A DNA stretch of 64,000 nt, taken from NCBI RefSeq assembly GCF_008727925.1, contig NZ_VTWT01000007.1:286417-350416 (forward strand). The letters are read 5' to 3'. A model generated the notes under the pieces. It ran no database searches, had not been told where the DNA came from, and saw only the letters and a list, made by a program, of their open reading frames with translations. Shown here piece by piece: positions 8,730 through 17,244 of this stretch. The DNA comes from Adhaeribacter soli (GTDB lineage: Bacteria > Bacteroidota > Bacteroidia > Cytophagales > Hymenobacteraceae). The first letter of the stretch is position 1. Each line of letters begins with the position of its first letter. A program made the translations under genes and the position numbers.

Positions 8730-10253
8730 TTAGCCCTCTGTTGCCCTTTCCCCGATCCTTTGAAAAGCCTTTCCCAAATAAGCAATGATGTCGCCGGCAA
8801 TTAAAGCGGTTTCGCCTTTTTCGGCTTTGGCCAGGTCGCCGGCGAGGCCGTGGAGGTAGACGCCTAAAATGCAGGCTTCTTCCGGGGGGTAATGCTGGGC
8901 GCGAAGGGCGGTGATGATGCCGGTGAGGGCATCGCCGGAGCCGCCGGTGGCCATGCCGGGGTTACCGGTGGAATTGAAATAAAAATTGCCGGAAGGCGTG
9001 CCAATACAGGAGTACGCGCCTTTCAGGACTACGTAGCAGCGGTAGCGTTCGCAAAATTCGCGTAGCAATTCGAGTCGCTGAAAATCATCTGTGGCGGAGC
9101 CGGCCAGGCGTTCAAATTCTTTGGGGTGGGGCGTTAAAATGGTTTCCGGCGGAAGCTTGTTCAGTAATTTTTTGTCGGCGGCAAGCAGGTTCAGGGCATC
9201 GGCATCCAGTATTAGTTTCGCTTCCGCGTGGTCCAGCAAACCGGATAGAAGTTGTCTGGTTTCGCGTTGTTGCCCGATTCCGGGGCCGATCCCGATGGCG
9301 GAATACTTTTGCAGATCGGCAGGGAATTCGGTAAGGTGGCTTTCGGAAGGATCGGGTAGCACCATGGCTTCGGGCGCGGAGATCTGCAGGATCTGGTACC
9401 CGCATTCCGGAATGGCAACGCTCAGCAAGCCTACGCCGCTACGCAAGCAGGCCTGAGCAGTCAATACGGCTGCGCCCATTTTGCCGTAACTGCCGGCCAT
9501 AAGAAGCGCATGTCCGAAGGTTCCTTTATGGCTGAACTTTGGCCGGCTCCGGAATATTTTGCTAACAGCTTCTTCGGTAGTGAAATGATAAGGCGTGCGT
9601 TCCGCATGAATGAATTCCTGGTTCAGGCCAATTGGGACCGTTTGCCAGTCTCCGGCAAATTCCCCGGTTTTCGGCAGCAGAAAAGCCAGTTTCGGCATTT
9701 CAAAACTTACCGTATAAGTTGCTTGTATGATAGGGGCATCTTCCGGCGAAGGAGAGTCGGTAAATAAGCCGGAAGGCACATCTACGGCAATAATTTCAAT
9801 TCCGGAAGCATTTAAAAACGCTATGGTTTCGGCGTACAAACCTGTTAACGGCCGGTTTAAGCCGGTGCCGAATAAGGCATCTATAAAGCGGGATTTTTCT
9901 TTTTCAAAATGCGGAAGCCCACTAAGGGACTCATAACGCTGTACCGGAATTTCAGGCGGCAGCCGCTCCAGGTTCAGGCTGAAATCGGCGGAAAAACTGC
10001 TACCGGTTTCGGGTAAAAAGACGCGAACCGGGTATTGCTGCTGATGCAAGAGCCGGGCAATGGCCAGACCGTCACCGCCGTTGTTGCCGGGGCCGCAAAA
10101 GATAAGCGTTTCTTTTTCCGAAGTGAAATGCGCGGTATACCAGTTTACAAAAGCCGTGGCGGCGCGTTCCATTAATTCGCCGGGACCGAGTTTTTCCCTT
10201 TCAATGGTAAAGGCATCGGCTTCGCGGAGCTGGGCAGCAGTCAGGATTTTCAT
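8730..10253 (-). CDS. nnr: Bifunctional NAD(P)H-hydrate epimerase / ADP-dependent dehydratase
   Basis: Metabolite-repair enzyme that restores NAD(P)H damaged by hydration: the N-terminal YjeF-type epimerase (about residues 1-215, with 'CGPGNNGGDGLAIARLL' and 'VDVPSGL') interconverts the S and R hydrates, and the C-terminal ribokinase-fold dehydratase (about 225-500, with 'ILDADALNLLA', 'LTPHPKEFERL' and the GxGD motif 'GGSGDALTGIITAL') dehydrates the S form using ADP. The 507 aa two-domain length is standard. It is cytoplasmic and starts at ATG 10253. It sits 62 nt downstream of the DUF5686 gene's stop codon region, on the same strand. Confidence 0.96.
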   Translation of the reverse strand: MKILTAAQLREADAFTIEREKLGPGELMERAATAFVNWYTAHFTSEKETLIFCGPGNNGGDGLAIARLLHQQQYPVRVFLPETGSSFSADFSLNLERLPPEIPVQRYESLSGLPHFEKEKSRFIDALFGTGLNRPLTGLYAETIAFLNASGIEIIAVDVPSGLFTDSPSPEDAPIIQATYTVSFEMPKLAFLLPKTGEFAGDWQTVPIGLNQEFIHAERTPYHFTTEEAVSKIFRSRPKFSHKGTFGHALLMAGSYGKMGAAVLTAQACLRSGVGLLSVAIPECGYQILQISAPEAMVLPDPSESHLTEFPADLQKYSAIGIGPGIGQQRETRQLLSGLLDHAEAKLILDADALNLLAADKKLLNKLPPETILTPHPKEFERLAGSATDDFQRLELLREFCERYRCYVVLKGAYSCIGTPSGNFYFNSTGNPGMATGGSGDALTGIITALRAQHYPPEEACILGVYLHGLAGDLAKAEKGETALIAGDIIAYLGKAFQRIGERATEG

Positions 10254-10315
10254 GGTACGGGAAAGAAGATTGATTCCGGAAAGCTAACGAAAATTCTGAT
10301 GTTGCGGCCGGGAAT

Positions 10316-12778
10316 TTAGAAAGTGACGGCGGCCGTGAGTACCAGGTTGAAATTGTCGAGCAGTTCCGGTTTGCGGTAAGCGCCGTAGCGGTAAAAGGCG
10401 CCCAGCCCTATAGACGAAAAGCCTCCTTTTACCAGGTCGTTCACCAGCAAGCCCGATTCGTAGAAGCCTTTTTCCATGGTCTTAAACCCTAAATTCTGGT
10501 GGCGTTCCCGGTCTTTCAGGCTGCCGTAGGCCAGATTGGTTACGGCAGTAAGGCTGGGAGCGAAGTTTTTGGATCTGTAAAGCAGCTTGCCGAAGTTGTG
10601 GCGCAGGTACAAAGCCGCATAGCGATCGGAAAGGAATTCGGTCGGGGCCATAGTCTGGAAGCCTTCGCCGGTATACACGCGGTAACCCGTATCGAAAGAA
10701 CCGTTGCCGTTGAACAGGTTCGTGGCGGGGGCATTGCCTTGTACCAGGCCGCCGGTCAGGTCGATCCGGGTAGTGCCTAAGCTCTTGTGTTTAAAAGTTT
10801 TTTCGATGCGGGTGATGTATTTGTGGTAAGCGTATTCGCCGTTCAGCACATTCTCAAGGCCCTGGCGGTACTGCAACCAGACAACCGGATAGTTGGTGCC
10901 CAGCGAAATATTGTGGTTGAACATGCGCATAACCTGCTCCCGGAACGCGTACCGGGCTCCCGCTACGGCTTCGGTAAAATGAAAATTGCTGCTGAATTTA
11001 TCGGAAGCAACCTCGTAGGTATAGCCGCTGGATGGACGTTTGTTTTCCTGTTGCAAACCGGTTTGCAGGTCGAGGTATTTCAGCACCCGCACCGACAGAA
11101 AAGCACTTTGGTGCGTTACTTTATCCATGTTCCGGACAATGAAAGGACGTAGGTTGTTGCTGATGAGCGGCGGGTTGTAAAACGGCAGCACCGTGCCGCC
11201 TGATTCCTGAATGTCTTCCGTGTGCGTCAGCGTTAATTTTAGGTTGGAAGGTTTGTAGAGGTTAAAGCTAAGGTCGGTGCCGTATTTCAGGGCTTTGTCG
11301 CGGAAGCCGTAACCGGCGTAACCCCCTAGGGAGAAAAAGCCGGAAAGTTTCTCGTTCGTGTGCAGGCCCAGGCCTAACCTTACGGTTTCGTAGCGGTTTA
11401 TTTTGGCAATGTGGTTCAGGTCTATGGAAACCGGGCCTACGGGTACCTGCTTCGAGAAAATGGCTTCCATGATCCGGAATTTAGCGTCCAGGTTTACTTT
11501 CCGGCCCAGGCTGTCGAGGGTATGGTAGGTACTGCGTTCGAGGGCGTTCAGGGTATCGGGGCGGTGCTTAGCCCAGAAATCTTCGGGCTGCTTGTGCGCA
11601 TCCGGATTCATTTTGATGGTAACCGCCTTAAAGTCGCGCCGCTTCAGTTCCGGGTTCAGGTTGATGTTGGTGTAATAGCTACGGGTGAAGGCTACGGGTT
11701 TGCGGTCGTTTACCAGAAGCGTTTTTACGATGTAATCGGTCGTAACCTGTACGGGGAACCACTTTTGGCCGCCAATTTTCTCGTAATGCTGCTGCAGGCG
11801 CACGCCCTGCTGTTCTTTTTCATTCGATTCGGCAATGATGTTTTCTACCGCCCAGCCGTCGCTGCTGATGTGCAGCTGCCCTTTCAGGCCTTCAAAATTC
11901 TTTCCTTCCAGCGGCTTATACGAAATGATGAAAATGGTATCGGCGCCGGCATAGGTGGTATCTTCCAGGCGGAAATCGTATTTTCTGGTGCTGCCTTCGC
12001 TGAGCGGACTGAGGAAGGTTTTGCCGAAGAAATTCACCAGTTCCGAATAAACCGAAAACGCTTTGCTGTCGGTGGAAAGCAGGGCGAAGGTGGGGTGCTG
12101 CAAACCGGAAATGCGCGTGGCCAGCACGGTTTCTTTATCCAGATCGGGTTTAATGAAGGCGTGATCGGCAATGCTTTCGGCCAGAAATAAATAGTTTTTG
12201 CGGAAGAATTCTTCCATTTCCTTGTCGTCGGCAGAATCAGCGGCGCTGGCTTTGGCGTCTGGCTTCCGGTTCGTTTTTTTGGGCTTTTCCTGCAGGCGAA
12301 GCGTATCGGTGAGGTTTACTTTTTCGGGGTCGAAAGTGGCTACGGTTTTGGTGTAGACCCGATAGGTGTATTGCGGCAGCTGCGCGGGATCGTTGTTTTT
12401 CCGGTTGGCGGTTGCCAGTTTTATTATGCGGTGCGCCGGATTAAAATTGGCCCGCACGGTAACTTCCTGCAGGTTGGTTTCGGCGGACTTCAGGTTTATG
12501 TTGAGGAAGTTTTCGGCGCCGGTAATTTCCAGTTTCAGCGGATCGTAGCCCAGGTAACTGAAAGTAAGCTGCCGGATGGGTTCTTTGCTCTTGATCTGGA
12601 ATTTGCCATCGATGTCGGAAGTGGTGCCGTTCGGACCGTTGTTGATCAGAATGCTCACGAAAGGTAGCGGGGTGTTGCTGTTCGCGTCGCGGGTAAGGCC
12701 CTGCAAGGTATAGTGCTGTGCCAGTACAAGGTTATGCAAGCCAAAAAGCAGAACCAGAACCACCAGAATATTTTTCAT
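10316..12778 (-). CDS. DUF5686 outer-membrane protein with carboxypeptidase-regulatory-like domain
   Basis: 820 aa. The ATG at 12778 gives a clean signal peptide (MKNILVVLVLLFGLHNLVLAQ); a longer in-frame version has no signal at its start. A CarboxypepD_reg-like domain follows (about residues 23-105, 'LQGLTRDANSNTPLPFVSILIN', 'TSDIDGKFQIKS', 'FSYLGYDP'), then a long region matching the DUF5686 pattern seen in Bacteroidota, ending in many short amphipathic strands and a terminal aromatic ('NFNLVLTAAVTF'), as expected of an outer-membrane beta-barrel. A transporter or surface-assembly role is plausible but unproven. No SusD-like partner is adjacent. Confidence 0.85.
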   Translation of the reverse strand: MKNILVVLVLLFGLHNLVLAQHYTLQGLTRDANSNTPLPFVSILINNGPNGTTSDIDGKFQIKSKEPIRQLTFSYLGYDPLKLEITGAENFLNINLKSAETNLQEVTVRANFNPAHRIIKLATANRKNNDPAQLPQYTYRVYTKTVATFDPEKVNLTDTLRLQEKPKKTNRKPDAKASAADSADDKEMEEFFRKNYLFLAESIADHAFIKPDLDKETVLATRISGLQHPTFALLSTDSKAFSVYSELVNFFGKTFLSPLSEGSTRKYDFRLEDTTYAGADTIFIISYKPLEGKNFEGLKGQLHISSDGWAVENIIAESNEKEQQGVRLQQHYEKIGGQKWFPVQVTTDYIVKTLLVNDRKPVAFTRSYYTNINLNPELKRRDFKAVTIKMNPDAHKQPEDFWAKHRPDTLNALERSTYHTLDSLGRKVNLDAKFRIMEAIFSKQVPVGPVSIDLNHIAKINRYETVRLGLGLHTNEKLSGFFSLGGYAGYGFRDKALKYGTDLSFNLYKPSNLKLTLTHTEDIQESGGTVLPFYNPPLISNNLRPFIVRNMDKVTHQSAFLSVRVLKYLDLQTGLQQENKRPSSGYTYEVASDKFSSNFHFTEAVAGARYAFREQVMRMFNHNISLGTNYPVVWLQYRQGLENVLNGEYAYHKYITRIEKTFKHKSLGTTRIDLTGGLVQGNAPATNLFNGNGSFDTGYRVYTGEGFQTMAPTEFLSDRYAALYLRHNFGKLLYRSKNFAPSLTAVTNLAYGSLKDRERHQNLGFKTMEKGFYESGLLVNDLVKGGFSSIGLGAFYRYGAYRKPELLDNFNLVLTAAVTF

Positions 12779-12814
12779 AGTATTATTTTGAGCGTTACGG
12801 AACCTTAGATGCAA

Positions 12815-13339
12815 AGCAGGCAGCGGAGGTTGCCTGAAGTTATAAAAACCTGTGAGGGAACGAACTTCAAAATAGTGAAAGTATATTTTTGGCTGATTAA
12901 AATGCCGGAATTGCTTTTTTAGGAAGAATTGTTACCGTTTTGCCAAGTCTGAAAGCAGTGCTGATTCATTCTTCACGTTCGCTGGTCCAAGTTTGAGCGT
13001 AGCGGAAACTTGGACCTATAAATAATCTGAAGTTTGTAACTTCAGTGAGGCGACAGCCTCAAAAGGGCTGTTTCTACAATGATGAACCGGTAAATGACAC
13101 TCCTATAACTCTTTTGAAAGCGAGAATCCGATAGAATGAATCGACCCTGAGACTGAAAGGGGACAGAAATTCGTTTGGGTAGCGGCAGCGTTCCGTGAAG
13201 TTTACTTGTTAGGTAAATATTATTGGTTCTTCTTGAAACGTTTTGCCCAAAAAATGCGACAATAGGAAATGGGGAATATCGTTTTGCGGTAATATCCCGT
13301 ACTAGTTCCGACTACTCTAAACCTCACACGAATTTATTT
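12815..13339. repeat. Gap of about 520 nt between divergent genes with three consecutive palindromes
   Basis: Three hairpins lie nearly back to back: GGTCCAAGTTT (12984-12994) with its complement at 13005-13015; CTGAAGTT/AACTTCAG at 13027-13045; and TGAGGC/GCCTCA at 13046-13061. They look like dispersed intergenic repeats rather than terminators, because no T-run follows and the flanking genes point away. The rest holds the promoters of the DUF5686 gene and the thioredoxin-NHL gene, which I could not locate with confidence. Confidence 0.6.
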
Positions 13340-14749
13340 ATGAATACAGGCCGCGTAAACGCTCCCGAACTGCACTCCAAATTTGGCTGGCTCAACACCG
13401 ACAGAGAATATTCCCTGAAAGAATTGCGCGGCAAATTTGTACTGCTCGATTTCTGGACGTTCGGTTGTATTAACTGTCAGCATATTTTACCCGACCTGAA
13501 ACGCCTGGAACAGGAATACCCGGAAGAACTGGTGGTGATCGGGGTGCATTCGGCCAAATTCGACGCCGAAAAAAGCAGCGATACCATTCGCAAAGCCATT
13601 CAGAAATTCGGGATCGAACACCCGGTCATTAACGACGCCGATTTCAGCATTTGGCGCCAATACGCCATAAATGCCTGGCCCACCATTGTGCTGATAGACC
13701 CGGACGGAAAAGTAGTAGGACAACGGGCCGGCGAAGGCGTTTACGAGGTGGTGAAGCCGAACCTGGATTTTATGATCAAAGATTTCGAGGACAAGCTGAA
13801 CCGGGAGATCATTCATTTCCGGAAGGAGGAAAAGGAAGGGAATGTGTTGCGCTTCCCCACCAAGATTTTAGCCCATAACGATACCGTTTTTGTAGCCGAC
13901 AGCGGCAATAACCGCATCCTCCAACTGGACAGGGAAGGAAAGATGCTGGAAACGATCGGCTCCGGCCAGGAAGGTTTTGCGAACGGCAGCTTTGCCGAAG
14001 CTTCCTTCCATGAACCGCAAGGCATGGCCCTGGCCGGTAATATTCTGTACGTAGCCGATACCCGCAACCACGCGATCCGGAAAGTAGACCTGGTTTCTAA
14101 AGAGGTGCAAACGGCGGCCGGTTCCGGTAAACTGGGGTATTATTTCGGAAATGAAAAATGGGGTGTGCCGGTAGATCCGAATTCGCCCTGGGACTTGGTT
14201 ATAAAAGAAAATACCCTCTACATTGCCAACGCCGGAAACCACCAGATCCTGCAAATGAACCTTAAAACCGAAGTGGTAACCCGTTTTGCCGGCACCGGTT
14301 CCGAAGCGCTCTTAAACGGCACCCTGCACGATGCAGCCTTCAACCAGCCCAGCGGCCTTGCCCTGAGCGGCGATAAACTCTACATTGCCGATGCCGAAGC
14401 CAGTGCGGTCCGCTGCCTCGACCTCCGCAATGGTTCGGTGAATACTTTATTGGGAAAAGGTTTATTCGATTTCGGGGATATGGACGGCGATGCGGATATT
14501 GCCTTGCTGCAGCATCTTACCGGCCTGACGGAAAAAGAAAACTGCCTCTTTCTGGCCGATACCTACAACGGAAAAATCAAGATCCTGAACCTGGAAAGTA
14601 AGCGCGTACGCACCTTAACTGCCGGGCTGTTCGAACCGAACGACGTGGAATTTGTGGGCAGGGAGCTTTGGGTTAGCAGTACGAACTCGCATGAACTTTA
14701 CCGGGTGGATGCGGAAACAGGGGAGAAGAGTTTGATTGCGGTGCATTGA
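13340..14749 (+). CDS. Thioredoxin-NHL repeat protein (NHLRC2-like)
   Basis: 469 aa from ATG 13340; an upstream in-frame extension of 39 codons has no family support. Residues ~1-145 form a thioredoxin-like domain ('LRGKFVLLDFWTFGCINCQHILPDLKRL' region with a C-x-x-C pair, and a cis-Pro region 'INAWPTIVLIDPDG'). The rest is a six-bladed NHL propeller with repeated 'GMALAGNILYVADTRNHAIRKVD'-like units. This architecture matches human NHLRC2 and its bacterial relatives. There is no signal peptide, so it appears cytoplasmic. The CxxC suggests redox activity, but substrate and partner are unknown. Neighbours give no further clue. Confidence 0.85.
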   Translation: MNTGRVNAPELHSKFGWLNTDREYSLKELRGKFVLLDFWTFGCINCQHILPDLKRLEQEYPEELVVIGVHSAKFDAEKSSDTIRKAIQKFGIEHPVINDADFSIWRQYAINAWPTIVLIDPDGKVVGQRAGEGVYEVVKPNLDFMIKDFEDKLNREIIHFRKEEKEGNVLRFPTKILAHNDTVFVADSGNNRILQLDREGKMLETIGSGQEGFANGSFAEASFHEPQGMALAGNILYVADTRNHAIRKVDLVSKEVQTAAGSGKLGYYFGNEKWGVPVDPNSPWDLVIKENTLYIANAGNHQILQMNLKTEVVTRFAGTGSEALLNGTLHDAAFNQPSGLALSGDKLYIADAEASAVRCLDLRNGSVNTLLGKGLFDFGDMDGDADIALLQHLTGLTEKENCLFLADTYNGKIKILNLESKRVRTLTAGLFEPNDVEFVGRELWVSSTNSHELYRVDAETGEKSLIAVH

Positions 14750-15284
14750 GGGGGTAGATCTTTTAGGAAGCTGAAAACCGCTTCTTTCCTTTTTTACACT
14801 AGTTTGAACCCACCCCTAACCCCTCCTAGGAGGGGAATTGATTATTCCAGGTTTTTCCCTGCTAACATTTGCCTTGGAAAAGGAGGGGAGTGCACAAGCT
14901 CTAAGTTTCTGCAAAACCGTTAGCTGCTCAAATAAATTCGCTTCTCTTTCTTACCAGAATTCCTCCGGCTCAACGTAGTTAGTTATGGGTTAGCCAATTT
15001 TCAATAATTCTGTTAATTCTAAAATTCTGGAAATTGGCTCCGCCGAACTTCGTTTCTGATTTCAGACTAATGTCCTGAAAATCTTTAAATCCTGAAAATC
15101 CTGATTCTGATTCTGACAAAAGCCAGGAAAGGGCAGAGTACCCTAAAAAGTGAATTTGTGAATCCGGAAAAACGTTCTGACCTTGTGTGGCGGAATGAAC
15201 AAAGGTTCAGGAAGGCTGTTTTCGATTAAAATACCTGAAGCCTTCTTTCCCTCCCTTATTCTTTAATGCTCTGAATTTAGCGAT
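14750..15284. repeat. Gap of 535 nt with GGAGGGG palindrome and 9-nt-period tracts
   Basis: No plausible gene. 14808-14838 is a full palindromic element (CCCCTCCTAGGAGGGG at 14820-14835, preceded by ACCCACCCCTAA), and 14877-14890 is a half element. 14992-15039 is an inverted repeat (AGCCAATTT / AAATTGGCT) enclosing a 9-nt-periodic stretch. 15069-15115 is a second 9-nt-period tract built from AAAATCCTG-like units. The sdaA promoter must lie in the last ~100 nt, but no good TAnnTTTG is visible. Confidence 0.7.
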
Positions 15285-16193
15285 ATGTCTTTATTATTTA
15301 ACGATTTTGCCTCCTGGCAGAAACATTGCGAGGAAACCGGCGAAGCCCTTTTTCAGCCGGTGCTCGAATATGAGATTACCCAGAAAGGCCGTACCGAGGA
15401 ACTTATCTGGCAGACCATGGCGCAAGCCTATGCTGTGATGCAGGATGCGGTAAAAACCGGCCTTACCGAAAATATGACCTCCCGTTCGGGAATGGTAAAT
15501 AACGGGGCGAAAAAAGTGGCTGCTTCGCCGGTTACGGTTTTGAGCCCGGAATTTAAAATGCTGGTAACGCGGGCACTGGGTGCCAAGGAAGTGAATTCCT
15601 GCATGGGCCGGGTAGTGGCAGCGCCAACGGCCGGAGCTTCGGGGATATTGCCGGGCATTTTAACCACGCTGCAGGATTTGCACAAACTCGACGACCGGAA
15701 AATTCACGAAGGTTTGTTAGTGGCAGCGGGTATTGCTTTGATCATTGAAACCAACGCTTCACTGGCCGGCGCGGTCGGTGGCTGCCAGGCGGAAACTGGT
15801 AGTGCGGCGGCCATGGGTGCCGGTGCCATTGTGTATTGCCTGGGTGGTTCTATCGATCAGGTTTTTGCAGCGGTAGCCATTACCATTCAATGTATGCTGG
15901 GCTTGATTTGCGATCCAGTGGCCGGTCTGGTGGAAGTGCCCTGCATTGTGCGGAATGCGAGTGCGGCGGCTATTGCTTATTCTTCGGCGCAAATGGCGAT
16001 TGCGGGCGTAAACCCGGTAATTCCGGTAGACCAGTGCGTAATGGCCTTAGGCGAAGTAGGCCAAAGCATGGAAACCAAGTACAAAGAAACGGCCTTGGGC
16101 GGCCTGGCCAATACACCAAAAGCCCGCGAAATTGAAAAACTGGTTCTGGTGCAGGACGTGGAAATTCTGCCGGATGAAGATGCGGAAGTATAA
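15285..16193 (+). CDS. sdaA: L-serine ammonia-lyase, iron-sulfur type, alpha-like domain
   Basis: Converts L-serine to pyruvate and ammonia using an oxygen-sensitive 4Fe-4S cluster. The 302 aa correspond to the SdaAA (alpha) half of the family: 'TSRSGMVNNGAKK', 'CMGRVVAAPTAGASGILPG', and the cluster cysteines of 'GGCQAETG', 'QCMLGLICDPVAG' and 'VEVPC'. The beta (ACT-like) half is not fused and is not encoded nearby, so it must be elsewhere or dispensable. The start at ATG 15285 is well placed. Four nucleotides after the stop codon begins the left arm of a 29-nt inverted repeat described below. Confidence 0.93.
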   Translation: MSLLFNDFASWQKHCEETGEALFQPVLEYEITQKGRTEELIWQTMAQAYAVMQDAVKTGLTENMTSRSGMVNNGAKKVAASPVTVLSPEFKMLVTRALGAKEVNSCMGRVVAAPTAGASGILPGILTTLQDLHKLDDRKIHEGLLVAAGIALIIETNASLAGAVGGCQAETGSAAAMGAGAIVYCLGGSIDQVFAAVAITIQCMLGLICDPVAGLVEVPCIVRNASAAAIAYSSAQMAIAGVNPVIPVDQCVMALGEVGQSMETKYKETALGGLANTPKAREIEKLVLVQDVEILPDEDAEV

Positions 16194-16197
16194 TTGA

Positions 16198-16233
16198 AAA
16201 GACACTGGTATCTGGATATTAGTATCTAGACTA
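16198..16233 (+). repeat. 7-nt-period tract, left arm of a 29-nt inverted repeat
   Basis: Starts 4 nt after the sdaA stop codon. From 16206 it reads as heptads TGGTATC TGGATAT TAGTATC TAGACTA. Positions 16198-16226 match the reverse complement of 17212-17240 at 28 of 29 positions. Confidence 0.85.
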
Positions 16234-16371
16234 AAACATATAATGAGACTTGTATTCACAAGACTACATAATTGAAGTCCCTTTCAATTTATGCGGTTAA
16301 TTTAGTTTACTTACTTAGCTGAAATCCTTTCTTTACTTTTTTCTTCGGTTTTGTTACTGTTTTGCGTATAA

Positions 16372-16398
16372 AAAAGCCCGGCATTTGTCCGGGCTTTT
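16372..16398 (+). terminator. Bidirectional-type hairpin terminator
   Basis: AAAAGCCCGG (16372-16381), a 7-nt loop, then CCGGGCTTTT (16389-16398). It lies 180 nt after sdaA and 15 nt before the next gene, so it most likely ends the sdaA transcript and insulates the 144-aa membrane protein gene. Confidence 0.8.
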
Positions 16399-16412
16399 CG
16401 TTTAATTGAACT

Positions 16413-16847
16413 ATGGAAAACGTACACAAAGATCTGGTTGGTTATGCCCTGAAAGTCTGGTTTACTACTCTGATCCTGGCGCCGCTGAATTACTTTCTGA
16501 TCATCATTTACCTGTTGCCCGAAGCCCGCACCTTAACCCAGGCCGAAGGCATTACCCAAAGCTTTTACGTGTGGATCGCCTGCCTGTGGGGCTACTTTCC
16601 GACGCTGCTCTTTTTTCTGATCATTCAGAATTTACTTAAAAATAAACTGCCGGTAAGCCAGGGCGCAAGAATTTTGCTGGTACTGGCCGTAATCCTGTTT
16701 TCGGCAATTAACATCTTTGTGGCCGGTAACCTGAACGGATTTTCCAGTTTGATCTGGTGCGCTTCCATAAATTGCCAGCTGGCTTTTATTGCGGCTTTCT
16801 CCGTGATCCTGATGCTGGCTTCCTATTATTTCCTTCCCTGGGAATAG
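16413..16847 (+). CDS. Small integral membrane protein, unknown (144 aa)
   Basis: Four predicted membrane segments (about residues 14-34, 48-71, 84-103 and 118-140) separated by short loops, with no charged catalytic motif. I do not recognise the family. It lies directly after a hairpin terminator and is the only gene inside the 1-kb segment bounded by 29-nt inverted repeats (16198-17240), between sdaA and a convergent hydrolase gene. Base composition is like that of its neighbours. Function is unknown; a cargo role inside a non-autonomous element is possible but unproven. Confidence 0.65.
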   Translation: MENVHKDLVGYALKVWFTTLILAPLNYFLIIIYLLPEARTLTQAEGITQSFYVWIACLWGYFPTLLFFLIIQNLLKNKLPVSQGARILLVLAVILFSAINIFVAGNLNGFSSLIWCASINCQLAFIAAFSVILMLASYYFLPWE

Positions 16848-16869
16848 AAGCTGCCCGAAATACACTTGT

Positions 16870-17140
16870 CTGTTGAGTGAGGGTGAAACAACTCGTTGGC
16901 TAATAATAATACCAGTTCTTTTAAAGCTTGTTCCATTCCTGTAATTACCTTGATCGCTGGTGCGAGCCTCCGGCTCGTATCGGAATTATTTGATCAGGTA
17001 TTGAAAGTGATACGAGCCGGAGGCTCGCACCAGCATAAGTATTTAATGGAATTGGCTTTTGGCGATTTGGTATAATTTCGTTGTTTTGGGCTTTTCTGTT
17101 GCGAGCCAACGAGGTCCTTCGCTGGCGCTCAGGAAGACAT
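16870..17140. repeat. Nested palindromes, including a perfect 26-bp inverted repeat
   Basis: 16958-16983 and 17011-17036 are perfect 26-nt inverted copies (outer end GCTGGTGCGAGCC) with a 27-nt loop; each arm contains its own GAGCC/GGCTC mini-palindrome. Outside them, ACTCGTTGGCT near 16891-16901 pairs with AGCCAACGAG near 17103-17112, and the ends resemble a 'TGTTGAG..GAAACAACT' to 'GGTCCTTCGCTGGCGCTCAGGA' dispersed repeat that recurs at 51072-51165. No gene is visible from 16848 to 17244. Confidence 0.8.
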
Positions 17141-17204
17141 AATTAAAAACTGCAGTACGGTTGTTGATGAAAACACCAACAACGGCAAATTGTTTTAATG
17201 TTTT

Positions 17205-17240
17205 TGATCTTGATACTAATATCCAGATACCAATGTCTTT
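17205..17240 (-). repeat. 7-nt-period tract, right arm of the 29-nt inverted repeat
   Basis: On the minus strand it begins 4 nt after the stop codon of the hydrolase gene and reads in heptads TGGTATC TGGATAT TAGTATC AAGATCA. Together with 16198-16226 it bounds a 1,043-nt interval. Confidence 0.85.
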
Positions 17241-17244
17241 ATAC

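Noticed and set aside
16198..17240. Complete insertion sequence
   Set aside because: No transposase is encoded between the inverted repeats and no target duplication is evident; kept only as a possible non-autonomous unit.
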